In this document: positions 20,761-34,110 of the stretch, one piece after another
Layout: each line of letters begins with the position of its first letter
How positions within the stretch are numbered: the stretch's first letter is position 1
Assembly (NCBI GenBank): GCA_029964075.1
Contig: CM057129.1
Span: 29,689,430 to 29,753,429 of the forward strand
Origin: Patiria pectinifera
Taxonomy: Eukaryota; Echinodermata; Asteroidea; Valvatida; Asterinidae
Length of the DNA: 64,000 bases
Direction: 5' to 3'
The notes under the pieces: model-generated
Seen by the model: the letters and a program-made list of their open reading frames with translations, nothing else
Database searches by the model: none
What the model was told of the DNA's origin: nothing
Made by a program: the position numbers and the translations under genes

Positions 20761-23700
20761 CAACTGGCTTTTTTTCAAATACTGGCCCCAGTTGACCATT
20801 GCACTTGTTTGCAATCGATTACAAACCCCAAATGGGTACGAGCCAGCTAGACTGGTTCCCTGACCTTACAATTACCCAATTTATGTAAACTGCTCTGTTT
20901 CTTCTTATATGGAGTCAGGGAACCAGACTACAGGAAAATGATCGTTTGTCTTGGTTTTTATAGCATTTTCGAACCCAAAACCTCCAAAAAGTCAGTGTAA
21001 CTATATTTGCTTTATATTTCCGACCCCCCAATTCCATCCATTTCTGAAAATTACAGCAAAAGCAAATGATGTATATTCCCTTTAAAAGTTTAAATACACA
21101 GTATTTGAACTCTCGAGTATATTGGTTACATGTTCACCAACAACTTTTAATAATAATACCGGTAGGTTCAAAGGTTTACCTAAAGGGTGGGGGGGGGGGG
21201 CCAGCCTACATGTACATTTCAGGTAAAAACATCTACCGGTAGAACTGATGGCTTCAGTTAGGTGTTGCTTTTAATTGAACTCTAAAATCAATGTTTGAAA
21301 TCAAATTACAATGATTTAGAACAATTAATTAATAAACATCCAAACTGAAATTGTTAACTTGGGCATAATTTGTCAAAGATTGTACCTCACATGTCTTACA
21401 CATGTAAATTGAATGAAAGTGCCCCAAAGTATCGGTACTTTCTGCCATCTCATTTTTTTTATGCAGATTGAATGTGGTATTCAATTATATGCGAAGTTTT
21501 AGCCTGAACTATTTCTATTTAATTAATTTGCTTCTGGAATGGCTTCACAGAATTCGTATCTGTCACTATTGTCCATGAATGCTGATGGCAGCAACTTTAT
21601 GACTTGATTTTCTACAACACCACCATACATGTACAAGTACTGGTACATAAACATGTACATTGTACATGTTGTACATGCCCGGGGGCGGAAGGGGTAACGC
21701 CCTCTACGTTGAAATTGATCTCATTTCCCCCTCGCGACGTTGGCAGTTCGAAGCTCCGTCGTTAACGCACGTAGCTCCGTGCACAAACCAACCAATACTT
21801 GTGTACGTGTGCAGCGCAGACGATTCCGTGGGGCTCCACGTATTGTTACACGGAACCGAGTGCTCGCGAGGGGTCACGTACGTATACATCAACATCTTGT
21901 GCGCGTGCCGGTGCAGCGCTGAGTAAATGGCAGAAACCATTTTCTCAAACAAACCCTGGAAAAAACTGTCAAATATCTAGAGGATGTACGGAGCGATTTT
22001 TGTGAAACTTCCAGGAACAAAAGATCGATCCTTAAAAATTACGATCAGAGAAAAAAATCAGAGGATGAACGATACAATTTTTCAAATTATGTCGATATTT
22101 GTACCCGTTTCAGGGGAGACATTTTGTAATGAATTTCCCACCTAGACACATTCAAAGCAGTTAAGCACGTTGATCCTGGCATAAATCAATGACAAATGTT
22201 CACTAATGTTTTTACGCATTTTTATATAAATTTAGCAATCGTATCAATTGGAATTACTCGTTGAACCTATGCTGTCATGTTTTCAATGCTGATAGAGAGA
22301 GCATTTCAACGTTAAAAATGGTTTCCTTTTTTTTTTACAACAACGCTCACCTCTTTTAAAAATGGAATGTGTCCAAAGAGAATAGTCAGCGAATTTTTGG
22401 TCTGAAACCCAGACCCCTTCCGCCCCCCCCCCCCCTGTACATGCCTGTGCCTTCCTTTGTAATAAACACCTTGCCCTGCTTATCCCGCTTTTGTGAAGGT
22501 GGGTCACATGAATGTCCTTTCAATGCTCATTGTATGCATGTATTTGCAGTGATTTTCATTTTCCAAACATGAGCGCAAATGTCGTAACATTTGATAAAAA
22601 TACGATTTGTCCTTCCGTTACCATCCTTCTGTTACCAATTTGGTAACGGAAGGACGTGATTTAATTAATTGTAATTAAAAAAAAGGAAGTACAGCAGTGT
22701 CAGTTATAATGTCATATTGAAGGCCTACCTAAACATGCTTTGCACAATAACACTGAATAACTTTCAATGCATTCATACTTCAAGTTTTAAAAATAAATTA
22801 AAAATATGTATTTTTTCGGTAACGGAAGGACGTTTTCGAAGGCTGAAATATTAGAAGTCACTGAAGCAAAACAAATTACGCAAAATGTTAAAAACAAGTT
22901 TTTGTCAGTTTTCAAGACCAATACTTTCTCATGACAGAAACTGATGGCATTAGTACATATTTTTGTGTGTCTATTGGTAGAATACTTTCATATCACTATT
23001 AATAACATTTTCAGGATTAAAACAGGATTATTACATAATCCTATTTTGTGGTACCGAAATGTATAAAAAATAAAATTCCGACGTCAAATCTTGAAAATAT
23101 AGACTTTTAGCTTTCATTTGATGCCAAATTTGTTTAAGTCACATGTATTTGAATTTTTTGGTGTCATGTCCACTTTGGTGTGGAATTGCCGATATGTGAA
23201 AATCAAAATTTGACAAAGTTCGACATGTTTTTGTACATGGGGGACGTGTGGCCAATATTAACGGAGGTAGTCCAGTAAATTGGCCACATTTATGGTGCTA
23301 ACTGATGGCCAGATTATGGAAATCTTTCCGAATTTTGCACCGCGAGGATGCGGGTTCGAATCTCGGTTTTGCACCCGAATTTTTTTCCTTTTCTAACCTG
23401 AGACTTTTGAGGATTTTTTTAAAAAGGGAAATGAAGTCCAAATTTCAATACATTCAAATTCACTTTTTTTTTCTAAGTTTATATTCTCTTAATTTCTTAT
23501 GTTTTTATAAATTTAAGTCCAAAATGCCATAGCGTACACCCATAATGTGGATGTCATTTGGGAAAAAAAAAATTGCGTCCAGGCATGCCAGGTGTCGGTC
23601 ACTTCGCCCATTTCCACTTCGCCCATTTACCACTGCACTTCGCCCACCCCCTTTTTCGTGCGCACATGTAAGTACGTATGTGTATACGACCAGGGATAAT

Positions 23701-24233
23701 TCGGGTTTGATGATTTATAATCTTCAGACCCCCTAAAAATAAAAATGACGAGGAAATGTTTCGACGCACTCGCATTCAATTTGCGTTGGACAACGCGTGT
23801 ATGTTGCAAGCATTACCGGCATCAATTACGGTGACTGGAGGATACATGTACATGTACATACATGACATAATGGGACAAGTATTTCCGTACCGAAGCTGCA
23901 GTTTGAGTTTTAACGTGCACGCGAAGCGCTGTTGGCGTGATGTTAGCTTTTTTGGGTCTGGGAACCGACCACAGACACCGTCTTTATAGTGCATATCGCG
24001 GGCAGTGTCAAGACGGGCAAATCACGAGGCCTCAAATGTATCAAATGTTTTCCAGTTCACTGGGCTTCGTGTCGTGAAATGGAAAAGTCCACATTTTATT
24101 TTGTGATAATATTCGCCAGTTCGTGCGTGGCACACGCAACCTGATGCCAGAAGGATTGAATGTGTAGCGTTCATTGAGTGAATGACTTTGATCACCCATG
24201 ATTTTGTCCATTTTAATCCATTTGATTTCGGAC
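20761..24233. other. Intergenic, repeat-rich, no gene recognised
   Basis: Holds a GTCCTTCCGTTACC motif three times (about 22608-22836, two of them as a hairpin), a partial copy of the 19369-19701 element and a putative SINE at 23301-23529. A duplicated stretch around 21446-21520 recurs inverted near 25100-25165. Confidence 0.5.
23301..23529 (+). repeat. Putative tRNA-derived SINE, copy 1
   Basis: Contains TTTTGCACCGCGAGGATGCG followed by a B-box-like GGTTCGAATCTCG, then a shared tail with TTTTCTAACCTGAG and AAAAGGGAAATGAAGTCC. The copy at 57181-57430 shares head and tail. The A-box is not clear. Confidence 0.55.
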
Positions 24234-25252
24234 TTAGGCCAAAAAAAAGAATAGTTCTGCTTCCGGTTACCCGACCGACCCTATTTTTAGGCTGCGACCC
24301 TAAAAATTTTATCGGCAATTCCAAAAAAAAAAACAAAAAAAAAATGAATAAATACAAATAAAATCTGTCTTTTCTGTCTTCACAAAATACCTCTCAACAA
24401 CCCTTTTGCATCCAAAAATGCTTGTATTTATTTGTTTTCTTACTTACATTCGCTTTTTTTTTCAAAGAAACCTCCGTTATTACAAATTCGCTTCGCGATA
24501 TAACTACTTCGCAATTCGATGTCACGCACGGTGACTATAATCACGTGGCGACGACTGGTTCCCGCCGTGCCGCGCAGGGGCCAATTTAGAAGACATAATG
24601 AAAATGCGGTAACCAGTCCATAGCTAGCTATGTGACCGATAGCGCGCTATATATCAGTACAGTGCAGGCCACTGTCAACTGGTCGGATTCGACATCGTAA
24701 AAATGCCGAGAAAACACCGATGCAGAAAGAACATTTTTGCAAGTTAATTTACAGAATTGATCTAGCTTGTCTGTGTATGTATTTTCTGTGTTCAGGAGTT
24801 CATTTTGAGATCGCACTACTCGTATTTGGAGTGATACATGCCGCGTGTTTCCCGAAATTGTTGACGGTAAAAACAGCTCTGACGGCCCATGGTGGGCCGC
24901 TCGCCACACACGCACGCATTACACTCCTCGGAGTTTTGGCCAGCTCCCCGCGTCTTGACTAGCGTTGTGCATATGGTGCGAACGGCCTGAATTTTCCATT
25001 ATTTTTTGAAATTATCGAACGTAAATATATTGACAATAATTAAAGGTAGGTTTTACTCACTTTTTGTTGCCATTTCGTGTATAGCTTTCGTAGTGCAATA
25101 GAAATAGTTCAGGCTAAAACTTCGCATATAATTGAATACCCCATTCAATCTGCATAAAAAAAATTGGCAAAAAAAAAAAAATTCCGACCGACCGACCCTA
25201 TTTTTGAAAGGCATGTAATCGGAAGCAGAACTATTTTTTTTTTTGGCCTTAA
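24234..25252. mobile_element. AAGGCC-ended inverted-repeat element, about 1 kb
   Basis: The left end is TTAGGCC plus an A-run and AATAGTTCTGCTTCCGG; the right end is the complement, including CCGACCGACCCTATTTTT. No transposase frame. It abuts the 25252-25327 minisatellite. Confidence 0.7.
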
Positions 25253-25327
25253 GAGGCGTCGGACCTATGAGGCATCGGACCTATGAGGCGTCAGACCTAT
25301 GAGGTGTCGGACGTATGATACGGCCCC
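25252..25327. repeat. GTCGGACCTATGAGGC minisatellite, locus 1
   Basis: About four 16-bp units ending in GTCGGACGTATGATACGGCCC. The same units and the same terminal phrase occur at 53667-53911. Confidence 0.85.
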
Positions 25328-25520
25328 ATAGATTCGTCAAAAGGATGACCCACTGTTAGACAATGACACACCATTACTGGGGTCATGGGGTGCATCATGA
25401 TATTGATAGGAGCATGAGAGTCTTTCAGTAATTTTGAAAATGAAATATTTGAGAACTCTAATATCAAAAACATTAATGTTTAATATGAAACATATTTGAT
25501 TTGATTGTTTTTGTTTCTTT

Positions 25521-25791
25521 AAGGCCAAACAAAATAATAGTTCTGCTTCCGGGTACCCTTCAGGTACCTACCCTATTTTGACAGCCCCTACCCATATTTT
25601 TTGGGGGGAAAATGAGGAAAAACCCTGAAAACCATCAAGTACTACCTTTACCCTTGACTACACGCATACACCTCCATATGATCGTACACAAGAAAATTCC
25701 CCCCCCCAAAAAAAGTCTCTAACCTACATGTACCTACACTATTTTCAAATGCCGTGTAATTTGGAAGCAAATTTTTTTTTTTTTGGCCTAA
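25521..25791. mobile_element. AAGGCC-ended short element (MITE)
   Basis: A 270-bp relative of the 24234-25252 element with AAGGCCAAACAAAATAATAG and TTCTGCTTCCGG at the left and the complementary end at the right. Non-coding. Confidence 0.7.
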
Positions 25792-26224
25792 ACTAAACAG
25801 ACATGACTTGTTTCAGACTTATGAAAGAAATATCACTCATTTATTAAAGTTGTTCAATTACGAATATATCGCGAACAGCGTCAAAATTTCACTACCTAGG
25901 GAAGGGTCAACAACCCAGAACCATATAATCTTACATTTTACATCTAGATTGTCTTCTTTTTGGTGCCCCACCTGTGGATTTAAGAGGAATCTTTGAACCT
26001 GCTTGGAAGAAGTTTTATTGTTGCTCTGTTTGACTGTCAATTGTTCGCAGTGTAAAATAAACAAGCTCGGGCAGAGTGCATATATACATAAAGCACTAGT
26101 GGGGTAAATAAATGTACAATGTACAACCTTTATGATCATGTCATAACAGATTTAAACGATAAATATAGACTTTTTAAAAAAATTTTTTTTACAGTACCAG
26201 GTATTGAAGGAAATATTACTACTA

Positions 26225-26411
26225 CAGTCGACTCTCGTTAGTACAAACTCTGTTAATACAAAATTCTGGTTTTAACAAACATAAGGCCTTGGTCCCGACT
26301 GTGCATTTATGTGCACAATGAATGGGACTGATGTTCCTCTTAATACAAAATTCTGATATAACAAACAATTCGGCTAGGTCCGAACGAGTTTGTTACAACG
26401 AGACTCGACTG
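26225..26411. mobile_element. pogo/Tigger-like MITE with TA target duplication
   Basis: 187 bp with ends CAGTCGACTCTCGTTA and its near complement TAACGAGACTCGACTG; the right end carries a one-base insertion (TACAACGAG). TA lies on both sides. These are the hallmarks of Tc1/mariner-pogo non-autonomous elements. AATACAAAATTCTG occurs twice inside. Confidence 0.8.
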
Positions 26412-26732
26412 TACTTCGTTTATATCACAAAGAAAAAATGAGCACAAAGTGACCAAAATAGTGAAAAGTGAGTTACAAAATGGCTACAATGTGTTCACTT
26501 TTCCTACCTTTTTTCTTGCCTTTTTTGGCCCACAAACTGAGTCTTGAAAACAAATTGGGACATGCATGAATTTCTTTTTTCACTTTCACTTGGGAGGGGG
26601 GGGGGGAGGGGGAGACACACCGAGTATACAGTTTCTATACTTTGATGAAGGGCAAAACCAGATATTGAAATGAAGTTGAATCTTGGCATGAAATTAGTAC
26701 ATTTACTCCTTTTTTTTCTTCTTCATTTACAG

Positions 26733-26812
26733 ATTACCTCAAACAAGTGTTGTGCCAGTTCCAACCATGAATACTTCAGTTTTCTTCACCTTTGCCCTTC
26801 TAGCATGCCTCG
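26733..26812 (+). CDS. Ly6-like gene, first coding exon
   Basis: Begins after the pyrimidine-rich acceptor TTCTTCATTTACAG, so a separate 5' UTR exon lies upstream. The ATG is at 26767. The signal peptide is encoded up to a split Gly codon and the donor is GTAAGT. Confidence 0.8.
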
Positions 26813-29800
26813 GTAAGTCCAGAGTTGTAGTCGAGTACTTTCCGAGTATCAGCTTAAGCTACCAGAGATTAAAATGGTTTGGTATGGATAAAGCTGCATA
26901 ATGCAGACACTGGACAGTAAGATCAAAGTATCGGAAAGTACTCACCGAGTACTTTTCAAGTACTTTTAGGGTACTTCTGTCTCAAAAGGTTAATTAAAAA
27001 GTGGCTTTATGTAACCAAAGTCTCAAATTAATGTTTTTTTTTCTCTAACACTGACTTCATTTTGCTGTCGACTGTCAATGTTTCTCTTGAGTTGGTCACA
27101 AGAAACGGCTCAATACTCGGTAATAAACAAAGCACTTCGAAACTACTCGACTACAAATCGTTTTGATTCATATGTCTAAATTAATCTCAGTTATGCTATG
27201 GTTGACCAAAGTTAAACTCTCCTAAGCAGCATCTTTTAAGTGCACAATCATGAAAATGTAAAATGTATTAGCCATACATTTTTTGACTGATTTTTTTAAG
27301 GCAAGATGCTGTACAAAATACTCCCTGTATTGAATACATGTTAATGAAATTTGAAGAACTCCATTTTGTTAGAAAGTAAACAGAATGTAAGTGCATGCAA
27401 TGCAAAGTTTAAACGACAACTATTTTGTTCTTGTGGAAAGTCCCTGTGCTTCCAGTTTTTGGGCCTTCCACAGTTTTTTAAATTCTCTTTTTTTATATTT
27501 TTTTACACAATGTTTAAAGGCATATTTGCATAAATTTGTAAAACGGTTACAGCGAGTGATTGGTAACATTCCATTGTGGTTATTCTACTGTGCGTCCTCG
27601 CTTTGATTTACATGATAAATTTTGGCTCGCAGAAGGTCATAGTACTGCCTCAATTACTCAAAATCGAACCTTTTTCAAGTCTTAAATGTCGTGAAAGATT
27701 AAGTTCATAGTACTATAGAATTCTTTCAGAGAATTAGGCCTATATTTTGTCTCGGAATCAGACTGTTTTTCGTTAGACTGTTAACACATTCTTAGGAAAC
27801 ATACAATGTACATGTACTACAACTACATCATTGAAAAAAATTTAAAAAAAACCCACAGGGTTTTACCATGGTTCTACATGTATGTGTGTACCAAAATAGT
27901 TGAAATAATGTTCATGACATGGCCCGACTTTCATTAGACCTTCATGACATGTACAGTAACACTGTACAGTACTTCCAATGAAACAGAATTTCAAGCATGA
28001 TACTATACATGTAGCAACATGTTTTTTCTTCTACACTTCAACATTGCAGGCACCCTGTGCAGTGCGCAGATGAAATGCTATGAATGTTCTTACGACCAGG
28101 CCAACCCTAAGGACTCGGACTGTTGGAGAGATGTTGTGAATGCAGCAGACACTACGGAAGTAAACTGCGACTCCTACTGCTATGTGAGTCTTTTTACATA
28201 CCTATTAGTCATAGGCCATGTTCAGACACCGTGTTAGCTGAAATGGTAAAAGTTAAAACGGTCGCTCACCACAGGAGGCCCGTCGTAAAAGTAAAACTAC
28301 TGAGCATCCAGACATCATTTTAAGTATTGCAAGTTCAACTTGAAGTAGTTTATCTCAGTTTCTAAGGTCACGTAGAACATCCGCCACGTAGAACAGCGCG
28401 CCACGGAGAAGGCCTTACGTAACTCCGGGTCACTGTGCTGGCTAAAACGGGAAGCGTTTTAGCTAAAACCGTTCAGACATCGTACTAGGAGATAAACTCG
28501 TCCTGGTTATTCACTAAACCCTCCCTCCAAGGGGGTTTAAGTTGCTGTTTTATTTTTGAGTTCAACTCGGTTCGGTCTAAATAAAAAAGGCGTTCAGACA
28601 TCGTTTTAGCAAGTAAGTTACACTGAATCGGATTCAACCGGTGTTTTAAGGGAATTTAAAACAGTGTCTGAACGACCCCAATAAATGGTTCATTCTCCAA
28701 TCAAAGTTGGTCTGCTGGACACCTGCTAATACAGATTAGTCAAGCTTAAACTCCAAGGAAACCCTCCCACATGCCCAGCCTTCAATTTCATGGTATTTAT
28801 GTTCATGATCTCTTTGCAAAAAAATGGTGCCACCTTAACTGTGACTAAAAAGTTACTCTACACCTGCGACATTTAATTCAAATTTAATTGAACGGGGGTT
28901 TATGGATACCTAAAATAAAAATAGTTACTTTTTTTAAATCCAATAAAATAGAAACAACATTAAAAACAAAAAAATAGACAAATTGAAAGTTTGTTAGTAG
29001 AAAACAAATTTAATTTGTTGATGTATGGAGAGCAACTTGTTAGGTCTGTGGAAACAGATCTACATTGTAGGAAAACAGTTATGAATGTATAGCATGAATG
29101 TTTGTAATTGTAATTTGTATGTCATTTCCTGAGTCCATGCGGCGGCAATTTAAAAAAACAAGCTGGCGACCATCTTGAAAAATAGCCCGGTCGGGTGGCC
29201 ATTTTGGAGGGGAAAAAAGGGGGCCTCCTCCTTCCTTTTTTTTCAAAAAGGCAGGACACTAAACATGTTTTGTTTTTTACTTGCCCTAATCATGGAGGTA
29301 GGTAGTTTCCTACCTCCATGCCCTAATTTATGGAGACTTGGGACAGCAAAAGGTTGAGTTCCAGCTCACAAAAAAACACGCCTTTTGGCATTGATGTCAT
29401 TTGTACATATCTAACGTAAAATATACATTTGTATCAATTGTATGTAGTATTGCAAATTTTTCCCCTTAATCTCATTTAAGTATTAATAATCTTAGATTCA
29501 GGCACAATTGAAAGGCATGAGTCACTTTTTTTTCAAACCAGAAAAAGAAGAATTTGCTATTAGCGTGGGAGCAGAAGACAATTATGAGTGCATGAATCTG
29601 TGTGTTTCAGTGGTCATGCATAAGTTCTTATTAGTCACTGAACACTTGGTATTTTTGTGTGACGTTTTTACAGCTCAGCGAACACACACCTCAGAATGTC
29701 TCCAGAGGGTACCTTGTACCAGATCACTTCCCAAATATGCCAACAATGAGTCTATTTGCCTTGCTTCACCCAGGCTTCCATCATGCAAATAAGGATCTTT

Positions 29801-30707
29801 TGTTAAAAAGGAGCCTTGTGTATTAACAAAGCCCTACCTCCATGAATAAAGTGACCTTGCAGAGAACCAATGCAGTGTGATTCTTTCATAGTCATGCATA
29901 CTGTGTACCTGCTGTATCTTTGCGTTTTACAATGTCATGTACACTTTACAGGGCAGTTCACAGTATAAAGAGCTGTTTATTACCGTGAATAATAAGCCAC
30001 TAAATTTAATACCACAGCACAAAATCACCCTTAACCAGTAAAGTTTGGGCAGGGCTTACTATAAACTGTCGGCCAATAAAACCATGTATTCATTTGCACA
30101 GAACTGAGGTGGTGCTATGTATTACCTTTCCGTTCTCAAGAAAAACAATTCAAGAATAAAAAGTGGAAGCAGGAATTGCGCACCAACATGCACCAACCTA
30201 CAATGTACATAACATAATTACATACATGTAATGTACCACAGAAATTAACATTAAAATAGCAAGAATGCAAACAAATGATATCAAAATGTTGAAATAAGTT
30301 AGTACGTTGATATACAGTGTACACGCAGTGCAGTTGAGAACAGTTTGCTGTGCAAGTTTTGTTTTATGGCTTTTCCGCTATATGCCACATCTTAAAATAA
30401 AAAAAAAGTGAAAATGAAAAATGTTGAAGTAAAAGTCTCCCAACTGTTCCTTTTTTAGTCTGAGACCTTCCAATCTGGCGGCCCAAATGAAAATGCCAAC
30501 TACTGGTACATCCGACGTGGCTGTGCGGGGGACAAGGACGCGACTTGTTCTGACTCAGACAACTGCCACAACGATGCTTGGGGGGCCTGCAAACGCTGCT
30601 GCTCCGGCGAACTGTGCAACGTCGACTCTCCAAGTGGCTCTAACATGGTCAAGGCTAGCCTCTTGGTGGGGCTCTTTGCTGCTGTCCTGGCAAAATGGCT
30701 GAACTAA
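26767..30707 (+). CDS. Ly6/uPAR-domain GPI-anchored protein, three coding exons
   Basis: Coding exons 26767-26812, 28050-28183 and 30459-30707 total 429 nt (142 aa plus stop) and join in phase. Residues 1-21 are a signal peptide (MNTSVFFTFALLACLG then TLCSA) with likely cleavage before Gln22. The mature part has cysteines at 25, 28, 40, 55, 59, 82, 90, 96, 104, 107, 108 and 113, opening with CYEC and closing with CC-4-CN (CCSGELCN), the mark of a three-finger LU domain. The C-terminal hydrophobic run KASLLVGLFAAVLAKWL after a Ser/Gly-rich spacer fits GPI attachment near Ser-Pro-Ser-Gly-Ser. The protein should sit on the outer cell surface; its ligand is unknown. The closest named relatives would be Ly6/CD59/quiver-type proteins, but I cannot name an orthologue. 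Confidence 0.9.
28050..28183 (+). CDS. Ly6-like gene, second coding exon
   Basis: Acceptor CAACATTGCAG, donor GTGAGT. Encodes the end of the signal peptide and QMKCYECSYDQ through DSYCY, five mature cysteines. Ends on a codon boundary. Confidence 0.9.
28215..28679. mobile_element. GTTCAGACA inverted-repeat element
   Basis: Lies in the second coding intron of the Ly6-like gene. Ends GTTCAGACACCGTGTTAG and the complement of GTTCAGACACTGTTTTAAAT. The motif GTTCAGACATCG recurs inside. 465 bp, non-coding; one half is repeated at 14117-14208. Confidence 0.7.
30459..30707 (+). CDS. Ly6-like gene, terminal coding exon
   Basis: Acceptor TTCCTTTTTTAG, 82 codons plus TAA at 30705-30707. Contains RRGCAGDKDATC, CKRCCSGELCN and the GPI-signal hydrophobic tail. 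Confidence 0.92.
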   Translation, partial: SETFQSGGPNENANYWYIRRGCAGDKDATCSDSDNCHNDAWGACKRCCSGELCNVDSPSGSNMVKASLLVGLFAAVLAKWLN

Positions 30708-32798
30708 GATCAATCGTCAAGTCCCAGTCTTGAACTGTGTTGGTTTTTTTTGGACCGTTTTTTTTAACGTGCAAACTCTGACATGGTTATACTAGCTTGG
30801 CAGGCATAGTGGCAAGAAGCATGAACTATATGCAGATTGAATTTAACGAGTTCATTTTTTAAAATTTCCTGTACATGTTTGAGAGTGTTAACATCTACTC
30901 ATCATTGATAGAAAGAAACATATTTTCTCCAACTGCGCTCCTTAACCAGTTTATATTGGAAACTTTATGTGAGTGTCAGAACAAAAAAACCCCAGATGTA
31001 CATGTACTCCTAGGCAGTATAAACATGCATTTTGCCACCTCCCACTCCGCCTATTGACTTGCTCCACTCACTTCTGAATCACTTAGGAATATACAATGCT
31101 ATACTTAATACTTTTTGGAAAATAAGCAGTCACTAAGTTGAAAGCAATATTTGCAATCAAAACAAAGATTTTTCTTTAATTAAAGCAGATCTTACAGCAG
31201 CTACATGTACTTCTATAGATTTTGAATGGATTTTTCTTTTTTTGAAAAGCAGGTTTGATTTCTTTTAGTTGTGGAATTTTGTTGGTTCCACCTTTTGTTG
31301 TTATTCAGTTTATATGCATGAAGACAAATTTTGGTGTAAATATAATTTTAACGTTGTTTAAGCACACAATTCTTATTGTAGAAATTATTGTCATTCATGA
31401 ACGAAAGGCTAATAATATAGTGACAGAAATGTACCTTTGATTCTTATAAAATACATGGAGAGAAGATATCTGAATGCACTACTTGTCCCAACAACCCTAA
31501 CTCCCAAGCATGATTTACTAGGAACCATACCCGGCCTGAAAAATTGTGGGAAACTTCACATGCATTCCTGGCTTTGATTCTGGAGGTGTGCCAACCCAAT
31601 TTAAAAGACTGTCAGTTTACCGTGTTTACTGGGGTACTGCAGTACTCATCCTGACAGATTCCAACAATACATGCCTTGGGTTGATGGGTTGAGTTCTGTT
31701 AGGGTTAATCAATCATAAAATATGATTTCATTTATAGTGATAGATCACATCATTACTAAAATGTAGAAAATAAAGTGAAAACTGATATTTATATTATAGC
31801 TGTCAATTTTCCTACTGATCATTGATGTAGTTTTGCACTTAGCTTCACACATAGTCATGAAAGTGACATACTTTTGGCATTCCTTTGTATTTACTTTTTT
31901 TGTGGTCATTGTGGGATAATCGTATGTAACCTATTGAGGTGAACTCTATGTTCATCAATGCAAATTCGCTGAATTTAAAAGTTGGTGTGATTTTCAGGAC
32001 TAGAAAATGAAAGTGTGTGCATATTTTTACATTTTATTAATCCATTTTCATTCTTGAAAATTCATGTCCAAAAGTGAACTTTTGTTTTTACATGTGGTAC
32101 ATTTGTACTATAATTCAGCTTGATGTCTTCCCACCACAGACCAGAAACAGACAAGACATAGATGTGGACGTAGATTATATATTTGAGTGTTCCATTCTCA
32201 TGTAAATTAGATGTTTGTGATTATCCCACAGTGTTTGTTTTTGTAGTGAGAAGGAAATATATACATATATTTAACACCACACTTTTATAACTTTGCACCA
32301 TGTGTCTTTTACTGAGACTGTAATATCTTTTAAGTTCTATTTTTCTACTTGTCCGTAATCTTTCTTTTTCGACTTATGCCATTAACACATAACTTCAGAC
32401 TTATTCTCTCCAGATTAAATATTTGTAAATTTTGATATTTTGTAGAGCACATCAATATTATTGTAACTTTACAACTTATTACATTTTGCACCAAGATCGC
32501 TTTTAGGATAAAACATAAGCAATAAATAAGAACACCTGTGAATAAATGCATATAAAGGTACACGTACATGTACACACATGGTATACAGTAATTATACGTC
32601 GGTGAAGGGCAAAACTTTATACTGATTTACATCATCCTTACACAAATTCCATCTTATGAATACATGGACTTGATGTTGAAGGAAAATTACCCTTGTACAT
32701 GTAGTTGTACAGTACATGTGCACATTGTTTACAACCCAAGTAGTTTCATCTTTCATTTTTATATTTCGTGGTTTGTGATTTTGGAGTTTGACAATAAA
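30708..32798 (+). other. Probable long 3' UTR of the Ly6-like gene
   Basis: AT-rich, no repeats with clear ends and no coding frame. It runs to an AATAAA at 32793-32798; an earlier AATAAA lies near 31768. I infer a UTR of up to 2.1 kb, with the alternative of early cleavage. Confidence 0.5.
32793..32798 (+). promoter_or_regulatory. Poly(A) signal AATAAA, Ly6-like gene
   Basis: AATAAA in GACAATAAAACAT, followed by a GT-rich stretch (GATGTGTTTGTTTATTGTTTG), the usual downstream element. Confidence 0.55.
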
Positions 32799-32942
32799 AC
32801 ATATTTTAACTAGAAGAGTTTGATGTGTTTGTTTATTGTTTGTCTCTTTTAAATCTTGATTTCAGAAGAGAGCCCGCCTGATTGTCATGGGGGGGGGGGG
32901 GGCGGCATATGATGCATCATTTGAAACGACGTTCACAGACCG

Positions 32943-32998
32943 TGCATCCTGTAGCCTACACTACACGCTACATCCTGTAGCCTACACTACACGCTACA
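32943..32998. repeat. Two-copy 26-bp tandem repeat
   Basis: CATCCTGTAGCCTACACTAC plus ACGCTA occurs twice head to tail. Confidence 0.85.
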
Positions 32999-33834
32999 CA
33001 ATATGTCGGCCAACTGTATGTGTTCCGGAATTTCATGACCGATTTTTGGTTCCTCTGTATGCATATCGCGCATGCTTCCATAAGCCCATAAGTTATGTAA
33101 CACCGTAGGCAGGTTGTGTGTCCGTCGATCTTTATCCCTGCTGCCTTTTGAGGGCGCTTTATTGGTGTAGGGTGTAGTGTATGCACACGCATATTGTGCC
33201 AAAATTTTTGGTCTCAAATCTTGCGGGGTATAATGGGGGAGCCTCAACCAGGTATATCTGGAACTGGTATTTTGATTCCCTTGAGTGCAAAGATGGAGCT
33301 ATATACATGTACATGCAGTGGTGGATACATTGTACCTTTCTGATCATAAAACGATGTAAATCATGTCTTCTATCTTACATTGCCCATGCTTATGACTTTT
33401 TTATGGGAATATAATTATTTTGTTCATTCTAAATGGACCTTATTTCAAATCGGCCATATTAATTTGAAAGTGAGGTAAAATCTTAATTTTAGAACTTGCG
33501 AAGAGAAATGAAAGCAATTTAGTTTATAATATATCCCGGTCTGCTTCAATGATAATCCCTTATTTAAAATTTGTAATTAACATTCCCTTATGTTTAAAGC
33601 CACACATAAAAAAAAAATTAACAATTTAATAAGGCCAAAAAAAAAGTCTCCGGTTTCTGGTATGCGCGCGTGTCGCCGTAGCCATGCGCGTCGGCAATAT
33701 GAAAAAAAGTTTTTTTTTCAATGAAAGATGATGTCTCAAAACTGCCAAACTCACTGGTTTGACTGGAATCCTGATGCTGCACAATTTTAACGTGTTTTTA
33801 GATTGGGTTATGGTCGAGAATAAGCTTTATGTGG

Positions 33835-34110
33835 CCTCGTCCCCAGTGCTTACTTTATTTCCAACCTCGTTTCCAATAGCAGGTAGTGATGGGCGCGTAC
33901 TGTTCAACAACCTGGGTACGAGGTTGTACCGTACCCATTGATCTCCAATACACAGTCTGTGTATTATGGAGATCTCCAATACACAGTCTGTGTATTATGG
34001 AGATCAATGGGTACGGTACATCATCGTACCCAGGTTGTCGAACAGTACGCGCCCATCACTACCTGCTAATGGAAACGAGGTTGGAAATAATGTAAGCACT
34101 GGGGACGAGG
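33835..34110. mobile_element. 276-bp palindromic foldback element
   Basis: Two 138-bp arms pair about a centre between 33972 and 33973 with only scattered mismatches and no spacer. The outer ends are CCTCGTCCCCAGTGC and its complement. Each inner arm end is itself a hairpin (CTCCAATACACAG with CTGTGTATTATGGAG), so three palindromes are stacked. Its ends belong to the GGGGACGAGGTTGG family. Confidence 0.9.
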
